From the NCBI GenBank assembly GCA_014804605.1, contig JAAUZM010000029.1, positions 121,496 to 163,950 of the forward strand: 42,455 nt of DNA. The letters run 5' to 3'. The stretch comes from Lachnospiraceae bacterium. Its GTDB lineage: Bacteria > Bacillota > Clostridia > Lachnospirales > Lachnospiraceae. Below are positions 13,801 to 22,151 of this stretch, in pieces. The notes under the pieces were generated by a model. That model saw only the letters and a program-made list of their open reading frames with translations. It had not been told where the DNA came from and made no database searches. Every line of letters starts with the position of its first letter. Position 1 is the stretch's first letter. The translations under genes and the position numbers were made by a program.

Positions 13801-16503
13801 AAACGAGCAGTGGAGATATCAGGTAGCGGTAATACAGCAGTTGCAGATTTACGAGATTGTTATCTGGTTAATAACATTATTACTAATATTAAGGACGTGG
13901 GTGGCGGAGCAGTTTACTGTGGAAACGGTGGCACGATCAACGTTCATGATAAGGCGGTCATTTCAGGTAATATGGGTTGGCAAGGGGGAGCAATTTACGT
14001 CGGTGCTTCTACGATTAATATGTATGGCGGATATATTACCAATAACGAAACGGCCTTTGGAGCAAATAAAAAAGAAGGAGAGCAAGCTAACTATGGCGGC
14101 GGCGGCGGTATACTTCTTCGCAATGCAAGTATTCACATGGAGGGAGGTTTTGTTACCGGAAATAGAGTTTATACCGGTGGTGGCGGTATTTCAATTGAAG
14201 GAGATACTGCCAGAGAGCGTCAAATTGTAGGAGGCTTTATTTCGTCAAATTACTGTCTCGGGTCCCGTGGCGACGGCGCCGGTATAGCGCTTTATGATAA
14301 ATCTAGCATTGAGATTAATGCGGAAGAGGGTAAGAAGGTATACATTACCAATAATGAGGTGTTTGCAGATGGTGACTGGGGCGGCGCCGGAATGTTCGTT
14401 GGTGAAAATTCAACAGCAAACTTGTACGATACCTTGATTACAAATAATTTGGCGGAAGGATTCGGGGGAGGTTTGTCGGGCTGTTCTACCGGACGTATTA
14501 TTAATAGAGGCGAACTGGATGGAGCAGCGATTTTTGATAATACAGCATTGGGTTCGAAGAAGAGTGGTTACTCCTCCTCTAAGAAGGAGGATAAAACATA
14601 TACCGAGAATAATCCGGCATTCTGGGAATTTGATTCGGATGGCAGATACTACTTTCAGGACTGTTTTACAGCTTTATACACGGAACTGGATAACACGATG
14701 CTGGGCAATGGTTCTGAGAACTGGGATGGCAGTATAGATGGAGAAAGAATTGATACGACTGCAAATTACTGGAGTTCTTCCTATATTGCCGGATTAACGG
14801 CTTATCCTACCGATGAGGGTAAGAATAACGCAATGAATGCTGCGAATGTTTATATCAACGGAAATCATTCGGTTGTTCATGGCGGCGGCATTATGTGTAA
14901 TGGAATTATGGTAATTGGTGAACATCCGCATGAAATAGAGATTACTTCGGCTATGAAGTTAAAAGCCAAAAAGAAGTTGGTGAACGCAAACGACGCAAGC
15001 GGAAAGCCTTTAGAAATGGATGAGGGACAGTTCTCATTTACCATATATTCCGATGAGGAATGTACGAAGCTCATAACAACGGGAACAAACGATGAGAACG
15101 GCAACATCTCATTTGTTGACTTTCTGAAGTTTGACCTGAAGAATGACTTTCCAGAGGAAACAGAAGGAACATACATATACTACATTAAAGAAGATGATGC
15201 AGCGCAAAATCCTCTCAACATTGAGATCATATCGGATGATACATTATATCGTATGACAGTTACGGTAACAAAATCAGATCATGGTAAGGTTGCCGGCAGT
15301 AATATTGATAAATATATTGATGATATTACACACGTTCTGCTGGAGAAAAAGGATGGAAGTAACTGGGTAACAGTCTATGAAAATACGAATCGGCTTACTA
15401 ACGAAAAGCATCCAGTTGAACTTAATTTAAGTTCCAGCAATGGAGAGGCTCTTTTTACCAACACAAAATCGGGTGTACTCGAAATCGAAGTTGAGAAAAG
15501 ATGGAACTATAAAGAGGGTTATGAGCCCGGCGGGGAATCTGGTACAAACGACATAGTGTGGGTTTCGGTAGGGTTGTTTAATGGTGGTAGAGAGTTAGAA
15601 GGAATTGATCCTAATTACAAGCGATTAGTATTGAATGCTGAAAATGGCTGGAAAGGCAGCTGGAAAAATCTTTCGCTTGAGGGGAGCCCAGAGGACTACA
15701 TTGTAATGGAAGTGGAAGTAGGACACGCGGATGGTAGGGTAGAGCCGGCTGATTGGCTGTTTGCACCGACATTTGAATATAGTAATGAGAAGGATGGTGT
15801 TGGTAAAGTCACGATCACAAATACTCCTAAAACTAACGGACTTGAGTTTGTCAAAAAGGGCTATGACGGTAAGTTTGTTTATGGGGCTAAGTTCGAGATT
15901 TACATGATGGATAAAGACGATAATGAGCCGGATATAAATAAGAAATACAGTAATCCAAACGTGCTTTGGTTTTCCCATGTTTCGGATGGCTATGAACGTA
16001 TTGATTATGATGATATTACAGATGTAAATTCGGCGCGTACAACAACTACACTTAGTACGAATGTTGAGGGTAAACTTAGGATTGCTAATCTTTGGTGGGG
16101 GTCGTTCCTTATCAGGGAGGTTAAGGCACCTGTCGGATACAAACCGGTACATGATCATATTGTTGATTATTCAGGTGGAACTGCCACACAAAAAATGTTG
16201 TGTGTACTGCCAAATGGTGAAATCAAACAAAATGGCGTAGATGGTTATATGTGTTCTGTCTTTGAAAAGATACCGGCATCAGAATTGGTCAATACCCCGG
16301 AGGATAGAGGCAGTGATTACTTCGACTACGTGAGCGATGTCCTTATATGGAAAATGATCGATCCGGAGGATCAATATGAATTGCCGGAGACAGGTGGAAA
16401 AGGAACCATTTATATTAGTATTTTGGGAGGCCTATCGTTCTTTGGTATCGCAGCCTTAATGTATATGACATTTCGGCGTAGAAGGAATGGATTAAGAAGA
16501 TGA
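10834..16503 (+). CDS. Giant LPETG surface protein with His/Cys repeats, beta-helix and Cna/SpaA-like domains
   Basis: A 1889-residue cell-wall or pilus-tip adhesin candidate. It has an N-terminal basic stretch and hydrophobic signal segment (about 22-46). Ten HxHx3C repeats (62-362) with associated LIC motifs come next, then three related modules of about 140 residues (about 379-805). A Gly/Asn-rich right-handed beta-helix region follows (about 815-1370, rungs such as GGAVYCGNGGTINVHDKA). Cna-B/SpaA-type domains fill about 1370-1840. The end has the sorting motif LPETG (1850-1854), a hydrophobic helix and an RRRRNGLRR tail. The LPETG motif makes it a substrate for a sortase, probably the class C enzyme at 18133. 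Its size and the beta-helix suggest binding of glycans or host surfaces. AGGGAG precedes the ATG. Confidence 0.92.
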   Translation: MKNTIFVQAANFLHERRDNRRWRAVVICLAIVVVCATALGLSKRGQALTRGEDVLNCRFIVHEHGESCYDENENLICTMADYVFHEHDESCYDADGELICRLPEIKEHVHTDDCFTSEDLLICGKEENAGAEESTENMENPLADDISVEDIETADAVAYADEDIAVYDDTASGGGELICGYAEHTHDGSCYETVVLSSGQDEVRETFICTQTEHTHDDSCLDEEGNLVCAQEEHAHGSDCYEYETIPGEDEVSEILICGQEEHIHGDECYSAGTATDTTDPGSIDTAEPDTAEPGVAEPDSTENTEGVHVHTEACYKTVRKLICGEKAAHIHDDSCYDNNGIAVCGAPYVESVETHVHDKECFKSGDADDMEYSKSYSNDDIVVTAAYKKSANIPVEAKMDVEQIIIEENDLEEYKQRLETVLEQDEMPAMLLSLRFSTDDELFIPEDTISLTVEFLKDNIYAEGDMAKVASITENSAEAIISANIDDTHSVTFDVDELTDLAFIAYEEKEARTLTYEGADYIVTVALGEETLVPEDAELVVEQITEENDPEAYEACYGRLEEAEGMLDENEMPALLLDMGIYAEGNEIVPDETMDVTVQFLNREIYFEGDAVKAAHLTADGIELLAASAIDEEVSTTFTVDALAEFAFITDGDIRTLTAEGEDFIVAVRFGPSAKIPEDAQLVAKRITEENDPEQFTTREDQLQDEIEDEIIALGALFDISFYDAEGMEIEPQDVVDVKIQLLDKKDVEEADSVRVAHFVEDEETAEESIEIIKDADVSKDGDGSLSTTFQTESFSLYAITVNSDVINQSTLRKAIKLAQQGDSGLVRLMNDIVFTKTADEGDADGAMSIDAGKSVTLDLNGYTITVDPSNGGSVTLFNIRGSLNIKDSSSGKEVTEKLIGVSSKDMDNTSRLDYDDANNHLNFMTCYITKSDVIDPSTGATREDVYEYTVSGHGAIVGSKQNESPLLWVTGQGTLDIDDGVIVGGNGKRAVEISGSGNTAVADLRDCYLVNNIITNIKDVGGGAVYCGNGGTINVHDKAVISGNMGWQGGAIYVGASTINMYGGYITNNETAFGANKKEGEQANYGGGGGILLRNASIHMEGGFVTGNRVYTGGGGISIEGDTARERQIVGGFISSNYCLGSRGDGAGIALYDKSSIEINAEEGKKVYITNNEVFADGDWGGAGMFVGENSTANLYDTLITNNLAEGFGGGLSGCSTGRIINRGELDGAAIFDNTALGSKKSGYSSSKKEDKTYTENNPAFWEFDSDGRYYFQDCFTALYTELDNTMLGNGSENWDGSIDGERIDTTANYWSSSYIAGLTAYPTDEGKNNAMNAANVYINGNHSVVHGGGIMCNGIMVIGEHPHEIEITSAMKLKAKKKLVNANDASGKPLEMDEGQFSFTIYSDEECTKLITTGTNDENGNISFVDFLKFDLKNDFPEETEGTYIYYIKEDDAAQNPLNIEIISDDTLYRMTVTVTKSDHGKVAGSNIDKYIDDITHVLLEKKDGSNWVTVYENTNRLTNEKHPVELNLSSSNGEALFTNTKSGVLEIEVEKRWNYKEGYEPGGESGTNDIVWVSVGLFNGGRELEGIDPNYKRLVLNAENGWKGSWKNLSLEGSPEDYIVMEVEVGHADGRVEPADWLFAPTFEYSNEKDGVGKVTITNTPKTNGLEFVKKGYDGKFVYGAKFEIYMMDKDDNEPDINKKYSNPNVLWFSHVSDGYERIDYDDITDVNSARTTTTLSTNVEGKLRIANLWWGSFLIREVKAPVGYKPVHDHIVDYSGGTATQKMLCVLPNGEIKQNGVDGYMCSVFEKIPASELVNTPEDRGSDYFDYVSDVLIWKMIDPEDQYELPETGGKGTIYISILGGLSFFGIAALMYMTFRRRRNGLRR
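11017..11919 (+). repeat. Ten HxHx3C repeats in the giant surface protein
   Basis: HxH pairs lie at residues 62, 85, 108, 184, 214, 234, 263, 309, 330 and 356. Each is followed three residues later by Cys (usually CY), and many by a second Cys in L-I-C about 10-20 residues on. Two His and two Cys per unit could bind a metal ion, or the Cys could pair as disulfides. Confidence 0.9.
11970..13250 (+). repeat. Three tandem modules of about 140 residues
   Basis: Each module starts with an IVTV-like strand and carries VPEDAELV and ITEENDPE-like motifs. Each ends with a Thr-Phe-rich strand such as TTFTVDALAEFAFIT. Starts are near 11970, 12390 and 12822, giving periods of about 420 and 432 bases. 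Confidence 0.8.
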
Positions 16504-16550
16504 TGCAGCTGTAAATCGTGAGGTTTATATATAAGAGGAGGAAGTAATAA

Positions 16551-18104
16551 GTGAAACACATAAAGAAGTTTATGTGCCTGATACTGGCAGTTGCGCTGGT
16601 ATTCGGAATGGGAATTACAGTGTTTGCTGCTGAAGAGGGTGCCGGCGCGGAAGGTAAACAGATGACCTATAGGATTACAGCGCCCGCTGTTGAAGGTGGG
16701 TATCACTATACCTATGTGGTGTACCAGATTTTTACCGGTGATGATTTAGAGGGTGATGGTTCAGAAGATATCCTGTCCAATATTGTATGGGGACAGAACG
16801 GTTCCGGTACTGTCGGCGAGTCGGTTGATCAGGATACGTTGAAAAAGTTGGAAGCTGCGGCGGATAAAAGTGATCAAGAGATACTCAATATCATTAAAAC
16901 AGATTGCTTGAATGCTGACAGTACTCCTTTTACAATAATTACCTCCGGGAACTCCGTTGAAGTTCCGGCAGGCTACTATCTGATTAAGGATGAAGATAAT
17001 TCAGTGAATGGGGATGATGCCTACACGACCTATATTATGCAGGTAGTAGGAGATGTAGTAATTAAGCGAAAATCCGGGAAGCCTGTTGTGGATAAGGAAG
17101 TTGAAAATGATAAGAATGTCTTTGATGAAACGGCTGACCATGCAATCGGTGAGACCTTCCGATTCAAACTGACTGCTACGGTACCTGCGGAGACAGATCT
17201 TGCAGCCTATGAAACATATCAGTTAGTATTCCATGATACGATGTCTGCAGGTGTAACTTTTGAGAAGATTGATAGTGTTACGGTTAAGATTGGTGAAAAG
17301 GATAAATCAGTAGATAGCTATTCTTGCACTGCTGTAGAGGAGCAGGCCGGTGGAGAGTGGACTCTTATAATTGATGACTTGAAGGGTATTGTTGGTGATG
17401 ATTGGGGAAATGTCGAGATAACTGTTGAAGTACTTTACAGTGCGCATCTGAATGCAGAGGCAGTAATTTCTAAAGGTAATGAGACGAATGCAGCGGTAAA
17501 TAATAATAAAGTTGCATTAGAGTATTCAAACAACCCGAATGTGAATGGAACGGGATTGGGCAAGACTAAAGAAGATACCGTCTTTGTATTCACCTATGAA
17601 TCAGATTATACAAAGATTGACGGCAATAACAAGGAAGGTTTGAAAGGTGTAACTTTCAAATTGTATAAAGATGAAGAAAAAACTGAGGTAGTTAAATTAT
17701 TTTTCGATAAGGATAAGAACGCTTATCGCCCGGTTATAGGTGACGAAGAGCCAGTGGAAGAGATGACATCCGGCATAGGCGGTCAATTCAATATTATTGG
17801 TCTGGATGCAGGAATCTATTATTTGGAAGAGGTTAAGGGACTGGATGGATATAATAAGATTGAGGAGCTGGTAAAGATTACAATTACAGCAGAACATTCA
17901 GAAAACCAATCGGGAGCAGGGGCTGATCTGACACTGACCATACCAAAGACTAAAGATAAAGATTCTCTTGAGATCGAAAATTTTGGCGGCACCACACTGC
18001 CACGCACCGGTGGTAGCGGTACAACAATTTTCTATGTATTAGGAAGTATTCTGGTACTGGGATGTGGTGTGATCCTTGTTGTCAGAAAACGCATAAACAA
18101 ATAA
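16551..18104 (+). CDS. LPRTG fimbrial pilin (probable backbone)
   Basis: A 517-residue sortase-assembled pilin. The signal peptide (about 1-26, ending TVFAAEE) is followed by a pilin N-terminal domain. An isopeptide-forming domain (about 175-350) starts with KPVVDKEVENDKN. A SpaA/Cna-B domain (about 355-455) has the E-box-like YYLEEVKGLDGY. The end carries LPRTG (483-487), a hydrophobic helix and VRKRINK. The first K of VDKEVE is a candidate isopeptide lysine. The start is GTG at 16551, with GAGGAGGAAG upstream. It lies between the giant LPETG protein and a class C sortase, the usual order adhesin-backbone-sortase. Confidence 0.92.
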   Translation: MKHIKKFMCLILAVALVFGMGITVFAAEEGAGAEGKQMTYRITAPAVEGGYHYTYVVYQIFTGDDLEGDGSEDILSNIVWGQNGSGTVGESVDQDTLKKLEAAADKSDQEILNIIKTDCLNADSTPFTIITSGNSVEVPAGYYLIKDEDNSVNGDDAYTTYIMQVVGDVVIKRKSGKPVVDKEVENDKNVFDETADHAIGETFRFKLTATVPAETDLAAYETYQLVFHDTMSAGVTFEKIDSVTVKIGEKDKSVDSYSCTAVEEQAGGEWTLIIDDLKGIVGDDWGNVEITVEVLYSAHLNAEAVISKGNETNAAVNNNKVALEYSNNPNVNGTGLGKTKEDTVFVFTYESDYTKIDGNNKEGLKGVTFKLYKDEEKTEVVKLFFDKDKNAYRPVIGDEEPVEEMTSGIGGQFNIIGLDAGIYYLEEVKGLDGYNKIEELVKITITAEHSENQSGAGADLTLTIPKTKDKDSLEIENFGGTTLPRTGGSGTTIFYVLGSILVLGCGVILVVRKRINK

Positions 18105-18132
18105 TGAACCGGAGTAAGGAGCGTCCGATAAG

Positions 18133-19014
18133 ATGGTGAAATTTTTGAAAAAACATCTGACTACGATTATATTATATTCGGGTTTATTATTCGGACTTTG
18201 CTTATTGCTGTATCCACATGTATCGGACTGGTGGAATTCATTTCACCAGTCCCGGGCAATTGTTTCCTATGTGGAGGCGGTCGGGGATATGAGCGGTGAA
18301 GACATGGAAATGTTGTTGGAAGAAGCACGGGCGTATAATAGGCGGCTGGCGGCAAAGGGCACCGGTTTCCAGCTCACGGAGGAGGAAAAGGCGGAGTATG
18401 AGTCTCTTCTGGACATTTCCGGTACGGGCATCATGGGTTATGTACAGATACCGAATATCAATGTCAGCCTGCCTGTCTATCATGGCACTGATGAGGCAGT
18501 TTTGCAGATTGCCGTAGGGCATATCGCGGGAAGCAGTCTTCCGGTTGGTGGTGAGAGCACCCACAGCGTCCTTTCGGGACATCGAGGTCTGCCCAGTGCA
18601 AAGCTTTTCACGGATTTAGATCAGATTCAGGAAGGCGATATTTTTTCCGTCACAGTGTTGAATGAGACGATTACCTATCAGGTTGATCAGATCCGCACTG
18701 TACTGCCGACAGAAGTGTCGGATCTGCGGATCGTTTCCGGCGAGGATCATTGTACACTTGTCACCTGTACTCCTTATGGCATCAATAGCCATCGGATGCT
18801 TGTGAGGGGCAGGCGTATTGAAAATACGGAAGAAGCTGTTATACTGAATGCCGAGGCTGTCCGGATTAAACCCTATCTTGTAATTCCGGCAGTAGGCATC
18901 CCGATCGTCTTCGGGCTGTTAGTTACGCTGCTGATCTATTATCATGTCAAACGGCCGGAGAAGACAGAGGAAGAGCTGTTTGAAGAACTTAAAAAAATAG
19001 ACAACAAAGAGTGA
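18133..19014 (+). CDS. Class C (pilus-polymerising) sortase
   Basis: A 293-residue transpeptidase expected to join pilin subunits through the LPxTG threonine and a lysine. It has an N-terminal membrane helix (about 10-30), the sortase barrel (about 95-228) and a C-terminal membrane helix (about 247-268), a layout typical of class C. Catalytic residues are H150 in SGHRGLP, C212 in TLVTCTPYG and R221 in NSHRMLVRG. AAGGAG lies 11 bases before the ATG. No clear lid motif (DPF/DPW) was seen in the 60-100 region; this differs from some pneumococcal enzymes. Confidence 0.93.
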   Translation: MVKFLKKHLTTIILYSGLLFGLCLLLYPHVSDWWNSFHQSRAIVSYVEAVGDMSGEDMEMLLEEARAYNRRLAAKGTGFQLTEEEKAEYESLLDISGTGIMGYVQIPNINVSLPVYHGTDEAVLQIAVGHIAGSSLPVGGESTHSVLSGHRGLPSAKLFTDLDQIQEGDIFSVTVLNETITYQVDQIRTVLPTEVSDLRIVSGEDHCTLVTCTPYGINSHRMLVRGRRIENTEEAVILNAEAVRIKPYLVIPAVGIPIVFGLLVTLLIYYHVKRPEKTEEELFEELKKIDNKE

Positions 19015-19027
19015 GGAGGATACGCCC

Positions 19028-20095
19028 ATGAAAAAAGAATTCCATGGCAGGCGGACCGGGAGGAGCGGTTTCGCTGGAAGGTCGTTAATGACATTGGCAT
19101 TAGTGTTCAGCTTAATTGTTACACTGCCTTTTTTGAGCAATGCGGCGGAGAATGATGGCGGCCGGGAAGGTTCGGTGACTGTGAGCGCAGCGAACGCTGA
19201 TGAGTTTCCTGACTTGGCGGAAGCGGAGTTGGTGATTGATCTGTATAAAGTTGCCGAGGTGTCTATGGTGGATGACGGGTATTCTTATCAGTTGGTTTCA
19301 CCGTATGCAGGGCTGGTCATTCCTGATGTAATGAATAGCGATAAGTGGCGTAAGCTGTCACAGGAGGCCGCTGAGATTACGTTGGATACAGAGAGCGGGA
19401 GCAGCAGACAGGAACCCTATAAGACGGGTGTGACACAGCAGGCGATAGGGGAACTTGAACCGGGGCTTTATCTTCTTGTTGTCAGGAACAACGGAGCGAC
19501 GAATTATGTTACGACGACGAAGGACGGAGCTGCTATTGTTACCAGAGTCTCTTCCGGTGCGCATACCTATACATTTCTTCCGGAGTTAGTGTCTCTGCCC
19601 ACGAAGGAGCCTGACGCGAATGGCGTAATCAATACTGATAACCCCGGCGACTGGATCTATGACATTGAGGTTACCCTCAAGCCGGAACAGGAATTAAATA
19701 ATGGTTCACTGAAGATTGTGAAGACCTTACAGGGCAGTAATACAGGTAAAGAGCCTGAGACCTTTGTATTCGATGTGGAAGCCGTACTAGACGGCGTGAA
19801 GGTCTACAGTGACGTGGCCACCATGGTATTCAACGGTCCGGGTGTGCAGGAACTCCTGATAGAGAACATTCCGATAGGCGCAACCGTAACAGTGACTGAG
19901 GTATACAGCGGCGCCAGATGCACACTTGTTACATCGGGCACACAGACGGTAACAATTGCGGCGGATGAGATTGTTTCCGTTGCTTTTACCAATAAATATG
20001 ATGGCAACAACGGCGGGGGGAGTATTACGAACCATTTCCGGCACGAAGCGGATGGTTGGAAGCTCGATCAGTTGTATGATAAATCTCAGAGGTAA
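19028..20095 (+). CDS. Secreted pilin-like protein without sorting signal
   Basis: A 355-residue protein with a signal peptide (cleavage near SNAAEND, residue 40). A pilin-like N-terminal domain (about 48-185) has the GLYLLVVRN and TFLPELVSLPTK strands typical of pilin backbones. A second Ig-like domain (about 215-325) starts LKIVKTLQGSNTG and ends VSVAFTNKYD. The C-terminus (NHFRHEADGWKLDQLYDKSQR) has neither LPxTG nor a membrane helix, so it cannot be anchored as an ordinary sortase substrate. GAGGAGG precedes the ATG, and the gene is 13 bases after the sortase stop. It may be a minor subunit, a tip cap or a released protein. Confidence 0.85.
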   Translation: MKKEFHGRRTGRSGFAGRSLMTLALVFSLIVTLPFLSNAAENDGGREGSVTVSAANADEFPDLAEAELVIDLYKVAEVSMVDDGYSYQLVSPYAGLVIPDVMNSDKWRKLSQEAAEITLDTESGSSRQEPYKTGVTQQAIGELEPGLYLLVVRNNGATNYVTTTKDGAAIVTRVSSGAHTYTFLPELVSLPTKEPDANGVINTDNPGDWIYDIEVTLKPEQELNNGSLKIVKTLQGSNTGKEPETFVFDVEAVLDGVKVYSDVATMVFNGPGVQELLIENIPIGATVTVTEVYSGARCTLVTSGTQTVTIAADEIVSVAFTNKYDGNNGGGSITNHFRHEADGWKLDQLYDKSQR

Positions 20096-20109
20096 GGGGG
20101 ATGATGGAT

Positions 20110-20604
20110 ATGAAAAAAAGAAATATCTTTAAGAATATCTTCCTCGTATCCTTTGCGGCTGTATTGATTCTGACTGCAGGCATAGGAAAGGCGAGTGCAT
20201 ACTTTACCACTTACGCGCGGGCCGCGGGCGGTTATCGTATCAGCATAGACTATGATACGGAGATTGAGGAGAAATTCTCTGACTGGAAGAAGAGAGTTGT
20301 CATTAAGAATAAAGACGGTTCCCAACCGGTATATGTCCGTGCGAGAGCATTCTGCGGAGAAGAGTACAGCCTGACTTATTCAGGTGATAAGTGGACTCTT
20401 GGGAAAGATGGCTACTGGTATTATAATGACATTCTATACGGCGGAAGCCAGACGGCTGAATTGGTGGTTAAGATTGACAAGATTCCTGAAGGTGTTGAGG
20501 AAGCGGAATTAAATGTAGTGGTTATATATGAGTATACACCTGTCAAGTATAATCAGGACGGAAAGCCTTATGCTGACTGGTCGGAAAGGGGGAAAATTGA
20601 ATGA
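20110..20604 (+). CDS. SipW-dependent secreted protein (TasA/CalY-like signal region)
   Basis: A 164-residue protein with a hydrophobic N-terminus ending GKASAYFTTYARAAGGYRI. This resembles SipW-processed TasA/camelysin-type proteins, where the Ala-Tyr-Phe stretch follows the cleavage site. The mature part is a compact beta domain with VKIDKIPEGVEEAELNVVV. The start at 20110 is preferred over ATGs at 20101 and 20104 because the GGGGG ribosome binding site ends directly at 20100. The stop overlaps the next start (ATGA). A SipW peptidase is encoded 2.5 kb downstream. TasA relatives form biofilm fibres; this one is shorter than TasA and its polymerisation is not established. Confidence 0.82.
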   Translation: MKKRNIFKNIFLVSFAAVLILTAGIGKASAYFTTYARAAGGYRISIDYDTEIEEKFSDWKKRVVIKNKDGSQPVYVRARAFCGEEYSLTYSGDKWTLGKDGYWYYNDILYGGSQTAELVVKIDKIPEGVEEAELNVVVIYEYTPVKYNQDGKPYADWSERGKIE

Positions 20605-21314
20605 GAACAAAACTTAAATTCGGATCTCCCAAGCTTACGGCGGCATTATTTATTCTGGCAGGCGTGCTTTTATTCGGAAGCTCTATCGGGGGCGCGAGCG
20701 CAGCGCTGACGTACTTCTCTGAATCTTACCGGTCACAGGTGGAAATGTATGATATTGGTGTGACATTGAATGAGAACGGCAAGGGTATCTCCAAGCGGGA
20801 TTATCAGTCGTATTCAGATGGTCAGTGGGAGGAAGGCGTAGGAGTCCTGCTTGAGAACAGGTGGTCAAACGAGAACCCTTTGAAGCTTGGTACGGCTTAT
20901 GAGGAGGCTGTCTCTGTCACGAACAGTGGTTCCATTGATCAGTATGTGAGGGTAAGCTTATATAAATATTGGGTTAAGAATGGAGAAAAACGGCAGGATT
21001 TAGATCCTGACCTGATTGAATTGAATCTGGCAAACGTAGGATCCGGCTGGATAATCGATGCGAGCGCTTCTACTGCTGAACGAACGGTTCTGTACTATAA
21101 CAGGATTCTGGGCGTAGGAGAGACCTCTGTTCCGGCAACGAATACATTGACGATTAGCGCTAAGGTGTTGGATGAGGAGGAGCAGTATAATGGAGCGGAA
21201 TTCAGGATCGAGGCGGAAGTGGATGCAGTACAGACCCACAATGCCGAGGATGCCATATGGAGTGCATGGGGGCGTGGGGTCCGCGTCAATAACGGCTCTC
21301 TGAGTCTGAATTAG
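20601..21314 (+). CDS. Second SipW-dependent secreted protein
   Basis: A 237-residue protein with a signal region (about 10-35) ending SSIGGASAALTYFSESYRSQ, similar in layout to the previous gene. The mature domain contains LGTAYEEAVSVTNSGSIDQYVRVSLYKYW-type beta strands, as in TasA/CalY-like proteins, and a VPATNTLTISAKV strand. The last 30 residues contain DAIWSAWGRGVRV. It overlaps the preceding gene by 4 bases, so it is probably translationally coupled and made in a fixed ratio. The pair may form a heteromeric fibre or a fibre plus anchor. Confidence 0.8.
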   Translation: MRTKLKFGSPKLTAALFILAGVLLFGSSIGGASAALTYFSESYRSQVEMYDIGVTLNENGKGISKRDYQSYSDGQWEEGVGVLLENRWSNENPLKLGTAYEEAVSVTNSGSIDQYVRVSLYKYWVKNGEKRQDLDPDLIELNLANVGSGWIIDASASTAERTVLYYNRILGVGETSVPATNTLTISAKVLDEEEQYNGAEFRIEAEVDAVQTHNAEDAIWSAWGRGVRVNNGSLSLN

Positions 21315-21325
21315 GAGGGATTACT

Positions 21326-22150
21326 ATGAAAAATAGATTGATTAGTTTGTGCCTTATTCTCCTGCTTATAGGCGGTATATCCTTTCCTGTTCATGCGGAG
21401 ACCTATCAGGGCAGTTCCGGATGGCGTGTGGCGTTTACTAATGGTAAGAGGCTGGAAAGTAATTTTAAGACCGCAGATCTGGATGAGGCGGTCAGCGGTC
21501 TGCAGCCGGGCGATAATATTATCTTTACCCTGCAACTGCAGAATGATTACAGTGAGTCCACTGACTGGTGGATGACCAATGAGGTTCTGCATTCTTTGGA
21601 GGATACCAGTGCTAACAGCAACACTCATGGCGGCGCGTATACATACGTCTTAACTTACACGGATAAGGCGGGCGAGGCGGTCACTCTGTTCAGCAGTGAA
21701 TCGGTCGGCGGCGATATCATAAGCGGCGCCGGAGAGGGACTGCACGAGGCAACGGATGCGATGGAGGATTATTTCTATCTGGATACTCTCTCCACCGGGC
21801 AGAGGGGTACCGTCACACTGGAGATTGCTCTGGACGGCGAGACACAGGGAAACGACTATCAGGATACGCTGGCGGATCTGCAGATGAATTTTGCAGTGGA
21901 GATAAACTCCAGCGGAAATCGGGTCAGAAGGCTGCGAGAGATGAGTTCGGACTTCTCCTTAAGAAAACTTATAAACGGAGAATATGATTTTGGCTCATCT
22001 ATTATTGCTTTATCTAACATTGTAAAGACGGGTGATGTAGCACACCTGATGTTGTATGTGATTTTGATGGCTGTCAGCGGAATCGGAATCCTGCTTCTGG
22101 CCATATACAGTATGAAGCAGAAAAGAAAAGAAGAAAAGGAGGCGGAGTAG
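21326..22150 (+). CDS. Surface protein with noncanonical VKTGD sorting-like signal
   Basis: A 274-residue protein with a signal peptide (about 1-24, ending PVHAE), a beta-rich extracellular domain (about 25-210) and a C-terminal IVKTGD (232-237). A hydrophobic helix (about 240-262) and a KQKRKEEKE tail follow. This order mimics a cell-wall sorting signal, with IVKTG in place of LPxTG. AGGAGGG precedes the ATG. A class B sortase is encoded 1.5 kb downstream and could use such a motif; alternatively the protein simply stays in the membrane. The extracellular domain is not recognised beyond similarity in layout to TasA-locus anchors. Confidence 0.8.
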   Translation: MKNRLISLCLILLLIGGISFPVHAETYQGSSGWRVAFTNGKRLESNFKTADLDEAVSGLQPGDNIIFTLQLQNDYSESTDWWMTNEVLHSLEDTSANSNTHGGAYTYVLTYTDKAGEAVTLFSSESVGGDIISGAGEGLHEATDAMEDYFYLDTLSTGQRGTVTLEIALDGETQGNDYQDTLADLQMNFAVEINSSGNRVRRLREMSSDFSLRKLINGEYDFGSSIIALSNIVKTGDVAHLMLYVILMAVSGIGILLLAIYSMKQKRKEEKEAE

Positions 22151-22151
22151 T

